The translations under genes were made by a program, and so were the position numbers. Below, one piece after another: positions 6,289 through 12,497 of a stretch of 13,912 nucleotides of DNA; within the stretch, counting starts at the first letter, position 1; each line of letters opens with the position of its first letter. The notes under the pieces were generated by a model that worked only from the letters and a program-made list of their open reading frames with translations, made no database searches and was not told the origin of the DNA. Source of the DNA: Pseudonocardiales bacterium (GTDB taxonomy: Bacteria > Actinomycetota > Actinomycetes > Mycobacteriales > Jatrophihabitantaceae); the NCBI GenBank assembly GCA_030840415.1, contig JAVEEO010000066.1, positions 1 to 13,912 on the forward strand, in the 5' to 3' direction.

Positions 6289-7980
6289 TCAGCCGAGTCC
6301 GAGCGCGCGCTCGAAGGCACCGGCCTCCAGCCGGGTCTTCATGGTGGTGAGGAACCGGGCCGCATCCGCTCCGTCCACGATCCGGTGGTCGTAGGACAGC
6401 GCCAGATAGACCATCGAACGGATCGCGATGATCTCACCCAGCTTCTCATCCGACAGCACCACCGGACGCTTGACCACCGCACCGGTCCCCAGGATCGCGA
6501 CCTGCGGCTGGTTGATGATCGGGGTGTCGAACAGGGCACCTCGGCTGCCGGTGTTGGTCAGGGTGAAGGTGCCGCCGCCGAGCTCGTCAGGCGAGACCTT
6601 GTTGGTCCGGGTGCGCTCGGCCAGGTCGGCGATCTTGCGGGCGATGCCGGCCAGGTTGAAGTCCCCGGCGTTGTGGATCACCGGCACCAGCAGGCCGCGC
6701 TCGGTGTCCACCGCGATGCCCAGGTGCTCGGCCTCGTGGTAGGTCACCGTGCCGGCCTCGGTGTCGACCGAGCAGTTCACGTTCGGGTGGGCCTTCAACG
6801 CCTCGACCGCGGCGACCGCAAAGAAGGGCAGGAAGGACAGCTTGACGCCTTCGCGCTTCTCGAAGTCACGCTTGGCGGCCTCGCGCAGCCGGGCGATCCC
6901 GGTGATGTCGACCTCCACCACGGTGGTCAGCTGCGCCGATGTCTGCAGGGACTCGACCATCCGGGCAGCGATCAGCTGGCGCAGCCGGGACAGCTTGACG
7001 GTCTGGCCCCGCAGCGCGTTGTCGACAGTCGGGGCGGCCGGGGCCTGGCCAGCCGTGGTCTGGGCGGCCGCGGCAGGCACGGCCGCGGGTGCGGCGGCAG
7101 CCGGTGGGGCAGCGGCGGCGGCTTCGGCCTCGGCCCGCTGCTCGGCTGCGGCCTGGGCAGCCGAGAGCACGTCGGACTTGCGGATCCGGCCACCCACCCC
7201 GGTGCCGGTGAGCGAGTTCAGGTCGACGCCGTGCTCGCTGGCCAGCTTGCGTACCAGCGGGGTCACATAGGTGCCGGCCACCTCGTCGTCGTCGACGCCG
7301 GCCGGAACGGACGGGGTCTCGCGGCCCGAGTAGTCCGGCGCCGGAGCCGACCCACTCGAGGCGGACGAGGCGGTGGCCGGTGCCGGAGCGGCGGCGGGCG
7401 CCGGGGCCGGGGCGACCGCGGCGGCCGGCTGGCTGGACTCGCTGGCCGAGCCAGCCTCCGGGGCGGCCTCGCTGGTCGGCTCGTTCGGTGCCATCTCGTC
7501 GGTGGACTGCTCGTCGGCCGGCTGAGCCTGCGCAGGCTGGGTTTCAGCGGCCTGGGCCGCGCCGTCCTGATCGCCGGATTCCGCGGCGGCCGGCTTGTCC
7601 TCGGCCGACCGGTCCTCGGCCTGGCGCTCGTCGACCGAGTTGTCCCCGGCCGGCTCCTGGTCTGCCTGGCCACCGGCGGACTCGCCAGAGTCATCCGAGC
7701 TGTCGGCATCACCCGAGCCGCCGGCATCACCGGAGGCCTCGCTCGCGTCGCTGATCACCGCCAGTTCGACGCCGATCTCGACGGTCTCGTCCTCGGCGAC
7801 CTTGATCGAGGTCAGGATGCCGGACGCGGGCGAGGGCACCTCGGTGTCGACCTTGTCCGTCGACACCTCCAGCAGCGGCTCGTCCGCCGTGACCTGGTCG
7901 CCCTCCTGCTTGAGCCAGCGGGTAACGGTTCCTTCGGTCACGCTCTCACCGAGGCGCGGCATGGTCACTGAGACCGGCAT
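6289..7980 (-). CDS. sucB: Dihydrolipoamide acyltransferase (E2 of 2-oxoacid dehydrogenase complexes)
   Basis: This E2 core protein carries acyl groups on a lipoylated lysine and transfers them to CoA. It has 563 residues. The single lipoyl domain is at 1-78 with the DKVDTE motif (acceptor K43). The peripheral-subunit-binding domain is at about 238-273 (TPLVRKLASEHGVDL through GGRIRKSDV). A second Ala/Pro linker spans about 275-318, and the catalytic domain is at about 325-560 with H532 and D536 in DHRIVDG. In Mycobacterium the orthologous gene (dlaT) serves pyruvate dehydrogenase and others, so substrate preference cannot be read from sequence. The linker after the lipoyl domain is unusually long, about 160 residues: strongly acidic at 78-175, then Ala-Pro rich. 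The ATG has an AGGAG Shine-Dalgarno eight bases away. The gene follows lpdA by 65 bases, almost certainly in one transcript. Confidence 0.96.
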   Translation of the reverse strand: MPVSVTMPRLGESVTEGTVTRWLKQEGDQVTADEPLLEVSTDKVDTEVPSPASGILTSIKVAEDETVEIGVELAVISDASEASGDAGGSGDADSSDDSGESAGGQADQEPAGDNSVDERQAEDRSAEDKPAAAESGDQDGAAQAAETQPAQAQPADEQSTDEMAPNEPTSEAAPEAGSASESSQPAAAVAPAPAPAAAPAPATASSASSGSAPAPDYSGRETPSVPAGVDDDEVAGTYVTPLVRKLASEHGVDLNSLTGTGVGGRIRKSDVLSAAQAAAEQRAEAEAAAAAPPAAAAPAAVPAAAAQTTAGQAPAAPTVDNALRGQTVKLSRLRQLIAARMVESLQTSAQLTTVVEVDITGIARLREAAKRDFEKREGVKLSFLPFFAVAAVEALKAHPNVNCSVDTEAGTVTYHEAEHLGIAVDTERGLLVPVIHNAGDFNLAGIARKIADLAERTRTNKVSPDELGGGTFTLTNTGSRGALFDTPIINQPQVAILGTGAVVKRPVVLSDEKLGEIIAIRSMVYLALSYDHRIVDGADAARFLTTMKTRLEAGAFERALGLG

Positions 7981-7989
7981 GTCTACTGG

Positions 7990-7994
7990 CTCCT
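7990..7994 (-). promoter_or_regulatory. Shine-Dalgarno of sucB
   Basis: AGGAG on the minus strand, nine bases before the ATG at 7980. It confirms the start that gives a complete lipoyl domain. Confidence 0.7.
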
Positions 7995-8012
7995 ATCGTC
8001 GAGAACAAGGCA

Positions 8013-8043
8013 TGGCACAGCGAGCAGCGAATGCTGAGTGCCA
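8013..8043 (-). other. Intercistronic hairpin between lpdA and sucB
   Basis: Two bases after the lpdA stop, TGGCAC (8013-8018) pairs with GTGCCA (8038-8043). Inside, either CAGC-GAAT-GCTG forms a tetraloop hairpin, or AGC pairs with GCT across a two-base bulge. There is no T-run. It occupies about half of the 65-base gap and could slow exonuclease decay or tune the lpdA to sucB ratio. This role is inference. Confidence 0.4.
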
Positions 8044-8045
8044 GC

Positions 8046-9446
8046 TCAGTCGTGCACGTGCAGCGGCTTGCCGGCGAGCAGCAGGTGCGCCTCGCCGATC
8101 GCCTCGGACTGGGTCGGGTGCGGGTGGATCAGCTGCGCGACCTCGCTGGGCAGCGCCTCCCAGTTGTAGATCAGCTGCGCCTCGGCGATCAGCTCGCCGA
8201 CCCGGTCACCGACGATGTGCACGCCGAGCACCCGGCCGGAGCCGTCGGAGTTCTCGGCGATCAGCTTGACCGCGCCCTTGGTGTTCAGGATCGCCGAGCG
8301 CCCGTTGCCGGACAGGTCGTAGGTGACGGTCTTGATCTTGTCCGCGCCGTACTTCTCGGCCGCCTGTGCCTCGGTAAGCCCCACCGAGGCCACCTCGGGG
8401 CTGGAGTAGGTGATCCGCGGGACGCCGGCGTAGTCGATCGGCACCACCGGCAGGCCGGCCAGGTGCTCGGCAACCAGGATGCCCTCGGCGAAGCCGACGT
8501 GGGCCAACTGCAGGGTCGGGATCAGGTCGCCGACCGCGTACACGCCGTCCACGTTGGTGCGGCAGTACTCGTCGACGAGCACGAAGCCGCGGTCCATCTT
8601 CAGTCCGGCCTCCTCGTAGCCGAGGTCGGCGGAGGTCGGGCCGCGCCCCACCGCCACCAGCAGCACCTCGGCCTCCAGCGACTGGCCGCCCTCCAGATGA
8701 ACCTTGACGCCGCTGTCGGTGGACTCGACCCGCTCGAAGCGGGCGCCCAGCTTGAAGTTGATGCCGCGCCGCCGGAAGGCGCGCTCGAGCAGCTTGGAGT
8801 TGGCCTCGTCCTCCAGCGGCACCAGGTGCGGCAGTGCCTCGACGATGGTCACGTCTGCGCCGAAGGACTTCCAGGCACTGGCGAACTCGACACCGATCAC
8901 CCCGCCGCCGAGCACGATCGCGCTGGCCGGCACGTGGTCCAGGCCGAGGGCGTGCTCGCTGGCGATCACCCGCTGGCCGTCCAGCTCCAGGCCCGGCAGG
9001 GTGCGCGAGTACGAGCCGGTGGCCAGCACCACGTTCGTCCCGGTGTAGGTCTGGTCGCCGACGCTGACCTGCTTGGGCCCGGTGAGCCGGCCCTCACCCT
9101 CGACGATGGTGATGCCGCGGCTGCGGATCAGGCCCTGCAGGCCCTTCCAGTTCTTGGTGATCACGCCGTCCTTGTACTTGTGGACGCCGGCCATGTCGAT
9201 GCCTTCGAAGCTGGCGTTGACGCCGAACTGGGCGCTCTCGCGCGCCGAGTCGGCGACCTCACCGGCATGCAGCAGCGCCTTGGTCGGGATACAGCCCCGA
9301 TGCAGGCAGGTGCCACCCACCTTGTCCTTCTCTATCAGCACCACCGACTTGCCCAGCTCGGCGGCGCGCAGGGCGGCTGCGTACCCGCCGCTGCCACCAC
9401 CCAGGATCACGACGTCGACGTTGTTGTCGGCCCCTTCGGCTGCCAC
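8046..9446 (-). CDS. lpdA: Dihydrolipoyl dehydrogenase (E3)
   Basis: This FAD flavoprotein reoxidises dihydrolipoamide with NAD+ for 2-oxoacid dehydrogenases and glycine cleavage. From GTG 9446 it has 466 residues, the usual size. It shows the FAD-binding GGGSGG (16-21), the redox-active disulfide in GGTCLHRGC (C47, C52), the second GGGVIG nucleotide-binding motif of the NAD domain, the FAD-contacting TNVDGVYAVGD, and the C-terminal HPHPTQSE with catalytic H443 and E448. The open frame extends upstream to 9890 into pepA, but GTG 9446 has a GGAG Shine-Dalgarno six bases away and gives the canonical N-terminus. It follows pepA by 176 bases and precedes sucB on the same strand, so E2 and E3 should be co-expressed. 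Confidence 0.96.
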   Translation of the reverse strand: MAAEGADNNVDVVILGGGSGGYAAALRAAELGKSVVLIEKDKVGGTCLHRGCIPTKALLHAGEVADSARESAQFGVNASFEGIDMAGVHKYKDGVITKNWKGLQGLIRSRGITIVEGEGRLTGPKQVSVGDQTYTGTNVVLATGSYSRTLPGLELDGQRVIASEHALGLDHVPASAIVLGGGVIGVEFASAWKSFGADVTIVEALPHLVPLEDEANSKLLERAFRRRGINFKLGARFERVESTDSGVKVHLEGGQSLEAEVLLVAVGRGPTSADLGYEEAGLKMDRGFVLVDEYCRTNVDGVYAVGDLIPTLQLAHVGFAEGILVAEHLAGLPVVPIDYAGVPRITYSSPEVASVGLTEAQAAEKYGADKIKTVTYDLSGNGRSAILNTKGAVKLIAENSDGSGRVLGVHIVGDRVGELIAEAQLIYNWEALPSEVAQLIHPHPTQSEAIGEAHLLLAGKPLHVHD

Positions 9447-9452
9447 GAATGT

Positions 9453-9456
9453 CTCC
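9453..9456 (-). promoter_or_regulatory. Shine-Dalgarno of lpdA
   Basis: GGAG on the minus strand, six bases before GTG 9446. It decides the start over the much longer upstream open frame. Confidence 0.6.
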
Positions 9457-9502
9457 AAGCTTCGGGACTGCGCTGCCCCGATCGTCACCAGTGAGTACAG
9501 CA

Positions 9503-9523
9503 GGCCCGACGTGCTGTCGGGCC
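9503..9523. terminator. Perfect 8-pair hairpin between pepA and lpdA
   Basis: GGCCCGAC, a five-base loop (GTGCT) and GTCGGGCC form an uninterrupted GC-rich stem. It lies about 100 bases after the pepA stop and about 57 bases before the lpdA start. No T-tract follows in the pepA direction, so it may be a T-less actinobacterial terminator, an attenuator in the lpdA leader, or an operator. It is the strongest inverted repeat I found in the window. The remainder of 9447-9622 shows no TANNNT at promoter spacing from lpdA. Confidence 0.45.
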
Positions 9524-9622
9524 GGTTCCATCTTGTCACTTCGCGTTCGGCCGCGGGCAGCCGGGCGGGCGGTGCCGGTGGGCGCCGGCCGCCGGAAATC
9601 GACGTGCCGATCGCCGTAGTGG

Positions 9623-11107
9623 CTAGTTCGCCGCCAGCTCGGCCAGGGACGCCACGATGGTCCGGACGATGACGCCGGTGCCGCCCTCGCCGTTGTATCC
9701 CGACGCGGTCTTGAGGAACGCCGGTCCGGCGATGTCGATGTGCACCCAGTCCAGGCCCTCCGGCACGAAGTCCTTGAGGAAGGTGCCGGCGACCAGCATC
9801 GAGGCCGAGCGGTCCTTGGGCAGGTTCACGATGTCGGCCACCGGCGAGTCCAGCACGGTGCGCAGCCGGGGCAGCAGCGGCATCGGCCACAGCGACTCAC
9901 CGGCCGCGGTGCCGGCGGCCACCACCCGGTCGCGGAAGTCGTCGGTGCCCATCACCCCGGAGGTGCCGCTGCCCAGTGCCACCACCTGGCCGCCGGTCAG
10001 GGTGGCCGTGTCGATCAGGCAGTCGGGGGAGTCCTCACAGGCCCGCAGGATCGCGTCGGCCAGGATCAGCCGGCCCTCGGCGTCGGTGTTGTCGATCTCG
10101 ACGGTGCGCCCGTCGTGCATCGTGATGATGTCGGAGGGCCGGTAGGCCGAGCCGGACACCGCGTTCTCGGCCATCGGGACGGTGGCGGTGACCGCGATCG
10201 GCAGCTTGAGCCGGGCCGCCGCGATGACCGACTCGATGACCGCGGCCGCGCCGGCCATGTCGGACTTCATGTCGCCCATGCCGGAGGTCTTGAGGTCGAG
10301 GCCGCCGGTGTCGAAGGTGATGCCCTTGCCCACCAGCGCGGCCCGGGCCCGCGGCCGGGCCGGGGTGTAGCTGAGCCGGACCAGCCGGGGCGGGGTCTGC
10401 GAGCCGCCGCCGACTGCCAGGATGCCGCCGAACCGGCCGCGCTTGAGGGCCCGCTCGTCGAGCACCTCGACCTCCAGGCCGGCCGCGACGCCCTGCTCGC
10501 GGGCGTACTCGGCGAAGCTCACCGGGTTCAGGATGTTGGCGGGGGTGTTGACCAGGTCGCGGGTGTTGTTCACCGCCTCGGCGATGATCTTCGACCGGCG
10601 GACGGCGGCCTTGGCGGCTGCCTGCGCCGGTTCGGAGACCGCGATGTCGATCCGCCGCAGGCCGGACGCCCGGCCAGCGGTCTTGTACCGGGTGAACCGG
10701 TAGGCGCCCAGCAGCGCGCCCTCGCAGCAGGCGGCCACCAGTTCCGGATCGGTGCCGGCGCCGATCGCCACCGCGACCCGGCCGGCCGCCTGCAGCCCGC
10801 GCAGCGCGGTTCCGACCGCGCGCCGGACCGCTTCGGGGTCGAGGGTGCCCGGCTGGCCGGGGCCCAGCCCGGCGGCCACCACCAGCGGTACCGGGCCGTT
10901 GCCCAGGGTGGGGATCTTGACCGCCTCGTCGGCCCGGCCGGTTGCCTCGACGGCCCGCAGTGCCGCCAGCAGACCGCCACCGAGCGCCGCGTCGACCGCG
11001 GCCGCGCCGTCGGCCAGCGCCACGCCGGCAGCGGTGCTGACGGTCGCCACCACGACCACGTCGGCGGTCAACGGCGCCGCATTGTCGACCAAAGTCACCG
11101 AAGTCAT
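9623..11107 (-). CDS. pepA: Leucyl aminopeptidase, M17 family
   Basis: This is a cytoplasmic two-metal aminopeptidase that removes N-terminal residues from peptides. From ATG 11107 it has 494 residues. The N-terminal macro-like domain is poorly conserved (to about 160), followed by the catalytic domain. The family signature NTDAEGRL is at 340-347. The metal and active-site residues expected by alignment to the family are K261 and D266 (GKGITFDTGG), D283 (SDMAGAAA), D342 and E344, with catalytic R346. The open frame extends to a GTG at 11158, but ATG 11107 gives the typical N-terminus and has a TANNNT six bases upstream without any Shine-Dalgarno, implying a leaderless transcript. It is divergent from gcvT and upstream of lpdA on the same strand, as its orthologue lies near the E2 gene in Mycobacterium. 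Confidence 0.95.
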   Translation of the reverse strand: MTSVTLVDNAAPLTADVVVVATVSTAAGVALADGAAAVDAALGGGLLAALRAVEATGRADEAVKIPTLGNGPVPLVVAAGLGPGQPGTLDPEAVRRAVGTALRGLQAAGRVAVAIGAGTDPELVAACCEGALLGAYRFTRYKTAGRASGLRRIDIAVSEPAQAAAKAAVRRSKIIAEAVNNTRDLVNTPANILNPVSFAEYAREQGVAAGLEVEVLDERALKRGRFGGILAVGGGSQTPPRLVRLSYTPARPRARAALVGKGITFDTGGLDLKTSGMGDMKSDMAGAAAVIESVIAAARLKLPIAVTATVPMAENAVSGSAYRPSDIITMHDGRTVEIDNTDAEGRLILADAILRACEDSPDCLIDTATLTGGQVVALGSGTSGVMGTDDFRDRVVAAGTAAGESLWPMPLLPRLRTVLDSPVADIVNLPKDRSASMLVAGTFLKDFVPEGLDWVHIDIAGPAFLKTASGYNGEGGTGVIVRTIVASLAELAAN

Positions 11108-11113
11108 CCGGCA

Positions 11114-11119
11114 ACTGTA
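11114..11119 (-). promoter_or_regulatory. -10 hexamer of pepA (leaderless type)
   Basis: TACAGT on the minus strand, followed by six bases (TGCCGG) and the ATG at 11107. No Shine-Dalgarno fits between, so the message should start at the AUG. Confidence 0.5.
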
Positions 11120-11208
11120 TGTGACGTGTCTTTCCGCTTCGGGACGACGGCCTGACACCGGCTTGTAACGTCGCCGACACAGCCAGGAGGAGGCCGCGGC
11201 GGGCTCGG

Positions 11209-11214
11209 TACCGT
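11209..11214 (+). promoter_or_regulatory. -10 hexamer of gcvT (leaderless type)
   Basis: TACCGT is followed by seven bases and the ATG at 11222. The hexamer overlaps the alternative GTG at 11213, which would then not be transcribed and so cannot be the start. Confidence 0.5.
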
Positions 11215-11221
11215 GTGCGCC

Positions 11222-12271
11222 ATGACTGAGCTGCGCCGTTCACCGCTGCACGACCGCCACGTCGACCTCGGAGCCAAGCTCGCCGACTTCGGCGGCTGGG
11301 AAATGCCCATCGAATACGGCGCCTCCGGCGGTGGTGTGATCGCCGAGCACACCGCCGTGCGGACCGCGGTCGGGATCTTCGACGTCTCGCACCTGGGCAA
11401 GGCCACGGTCGCCGGCCCCGGCGCCCGGGACTTCGTGAACTCCTGCCTGACCGCCGACCTGGGCAAGATCGGCCCGGGCCAGGCGCAGTACACGCTGTGC
11501 TGCGCCGAGGACGGCGGCGTCATCGACGACGTGTTCAGCTACCTGATCTCCGACGAGCAGGTGTTCCTGATGCCGAACGCGGCCAATGCCGACCAGGTGG
11601 TCGGGCTGCTGGCCGCCGCCGCGCCCGAGGGGGTGACGGTGACCAACCAGCACGAGGACTACGCGGTACTGGCCGTACAGGGCCCTAGGTCGCCCGAGGT
11701 GTTGCAGGCGCTGCACCTGCCGGTCGAGTTGGACTACGTCAGCTTCGTCGACGCCGAGTTCGACGGCCGGCCGGTCCGGGTCTGTCGCACCGGCTACACC
11801 GGCGAGCACGGCTACGAGCTGATCCCGGCCTGGAAGGACGCGCTGGCCCTCTGGGACGCGCTGGTCGAGACCGCCCGGGGCATCGGGGGGATGCCGGCCG
11901 GCCTGGGCGCCCGGGACACCCTGCGGACCGAGATGGGCTACCCGCTGCACGGCCAGGACCTGACCCGGGAGATCAGCCCGGTCCAGGCCGGCTCGTCCTG
12001 GGCGGTGGGCTGGAAGAAGCCGCGGTTCTGGGGACGCGAGGCGCTGCTGGCCGAGAAGGCGGCCGGGCCGGCCCGGCGGCTGCGCGGGCTGCTGGTCACC
12101 GACCGCGGCGTGCCGCGCGGGCACATGAACGTGCTGGGCCCCGACGGCAGCGTGATCGGCCAGACCACCTCCGGAACCTTCTCGCCGAGCCTGAAGCAGG
12201 GCATCGCGCTGGCCCTCATCGACAGTGCGGCCGAACTCGGCGAGGTCTCGATCGAGGTCCGCGGCCGCTAG
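11222..12271 (+). CDS. gcvT: Aminomethyltransferase GcvT (T protein), ending early at a TAG
   Basis: GcvT takes the aminomethyl group from lipoylated H protein and makes methylene-tetrahydrofolate and ammonia, part of glycine cleavage. The 349-residue frame shows the standard N-terminus ([20 protein letters not shown]), the GGVIDD segment with the catalytic aspartate (102 or 103), [12 protein letters not shown] (189-200), and the signature [19 protein letters not shown] (229-247). The C-terminal domain ends abruptly at EVRGR. Family members normally continue with a short strand of the VV-K/L-PPFV type. That tail is present in the same frame just after the TAG (see the next entry), so this copy appears to lose its last 17 residues. 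It is divergent from pepA, with no Shine-Dalgarno at the ATG and a leaderless -10. The truncated enzyme may be impaired, may work by read-through, or the TAG may be a sequence error. Confidence 0.93.
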   Translation: MTELRRSPLHDRHVDLGAKLADFGGWEMPIEYGASGGGVIAEHTAVRTAVGIFDVSHLGKATVAGPGARDFVNSCLTADLGKIGPGQAQYTLCCAEDGGVIDDVFSYLISDEQVFLMPNAANADQVVGLLAAAAPEGVTVTNQHEDYAVLAVQGPRSPEVLQALHLPVELDYVSFVDAEFDGRPVRVCRTGYTGEHGYELIPAWKDALALWDALVETARGIGGMPAGLGARDTLRTEMGYPLHGQDLTREISPVQAGSSWAVGWKKPRFWGREALLAEKAAGPARRLRGLLVTDRGVPRGHMNVLGPDGSVIGQTTSGTFSPSLKQGIALALIDSAAELGEVSIEVRGR

Positions 12272-12322
12272 CTTGCCGCCAGAGTGGTTCCGCTGCCGTT
12301 CGTGCCCTCGCACGTCCGCTAG
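12269..12322 (+). other. In-frame gcvT tail beyond an amber codon
   Basis: The gcvT frame reads R-TAG at 12266-12271 and then continues without interruption as LAARVVPLPFVPSHVR to a second TAG at 12320-12322. The VVPLPFV part matches the canonical C-terminal strand of GcvT (VVKxPFV-like), and it sits exactly where an intact protein would have it. One base change in the TAG would restore a 366-residue protein of normal length. Both stops lie in the same eight-base context (CCGCTAGC at 12265-12272 and 12316-12323). Confidence 0.75.
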
Positions 12323-12331
12323 CGGGGTTCT

Positions 12332-12380
12332 GCGCCGACTGCCAGCCGGCCGGGATTGACGCGACGTTCGGCGTCGGCGC
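12332..12380. terminator. Inverted repeat downstream of gcvT
   Basis: GCGCCGAC (12332-12339) and GTCGGCGC (12373-12380) are exact complements separated by 33 bases. An inner GACGC/GCGTC pair (12358-12362 and 12371-12375) competes with the right arm. It begins nine bases after the second TAG. It is possibly the transcript end of gcvT, but there is no T-run. Confidence 0.3.
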
Positions 12381-12405
12381 AACCGTCGGTTGTCAGCCAC
12401 GTGAG

Positions 12406-12427
12406 GTTCATCTGGCGGTCAGCTGCA
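12406..12427 (+). promoter_or_regulatory. Possible PHO box (PhoP-type direct repeat)
   Basis: Two adjacent 11-base units, GTTCATCTGGC and GGTCAGCTGCA, share the GKTCA core at a spacing of exactly 11. They resemble the actinobacterial PHO-box unit (recalled as G-G/T-TCA-YYY-R-G/C-G), with one and two mismatches. The location 71 bases before a PhoX-family phosphatase start makes phosphate control plausible. No TANNNT -10 follows, which weakens the case. Confidence 0.35.
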
Positions 12428-12480
12428 CTTGCCAGGGTTCGTGCTGCCCACGCAGACGACCCTGCTCACCCAGCTCGACC

Positions 12481-12488
12481 GAGGAGAT
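12481..12488 (+). promoter_or_regulatory. Shine-Dalgarno of the PhoX-family gene
   Basis: GAGGAGAT lies nine bases before the ATG at 12498, with the GGAG core at a slightly long spacing of eleven. It supports this ATG, which also places the twin-arginine motif at residues 5-6. Confidence 0.55.
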
Positions 12489-12497
12489 CCGCACCGC

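Noticed and set aside
4036..7971. A 1311-codon open frame on the plus strand
   Set aside because: It runs out of frame through the kinase and antisense to the epimerase and E2 genes. Its product is Gly/Arg-rich with no recognisable domain, as expected from third-position GC bias. The genes it overlaps have full family motifs.
8031..9494. A 487-codon plus-strand open frame antisense to lpdA, and a similar 471-codon frame at 9740-11155 antisense to pepA
   Set aside because: Both mirror genes with complete catalytic motifs, lack a Shine-Dalgarno or -10 at their starts, and have Arg/His/Gly-rich shadow compositions.
9447..9890. An N-terminal extension of lpdA by 148 codons
   Set aside because: The extension overlaps the pepA coding region and reads as low-quality sequence. 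GTG 9446 has a Shine-Dalgarno and yields the canonical FAD-binding N-terminus.
11183..11191. A very strong AGGAGGAGG Shine-Dalgarno-like string before gcvT
   Set aside because: It is about 31 bases from the gcvT ATG and has no start codon at proper spacing, so it does not serve a visible gene. The leaderless -10 explains gcvT better.
12261..12272. Adjacent NotI-like and NheI-like sites at the gcvT stop, suggesting a cloning junction
   Set aside because: The bases encode the expected Arg-Gly-Arg of GcvT and the sequence continues in frame into a GcvT-like tail, so no vector junction is needed.
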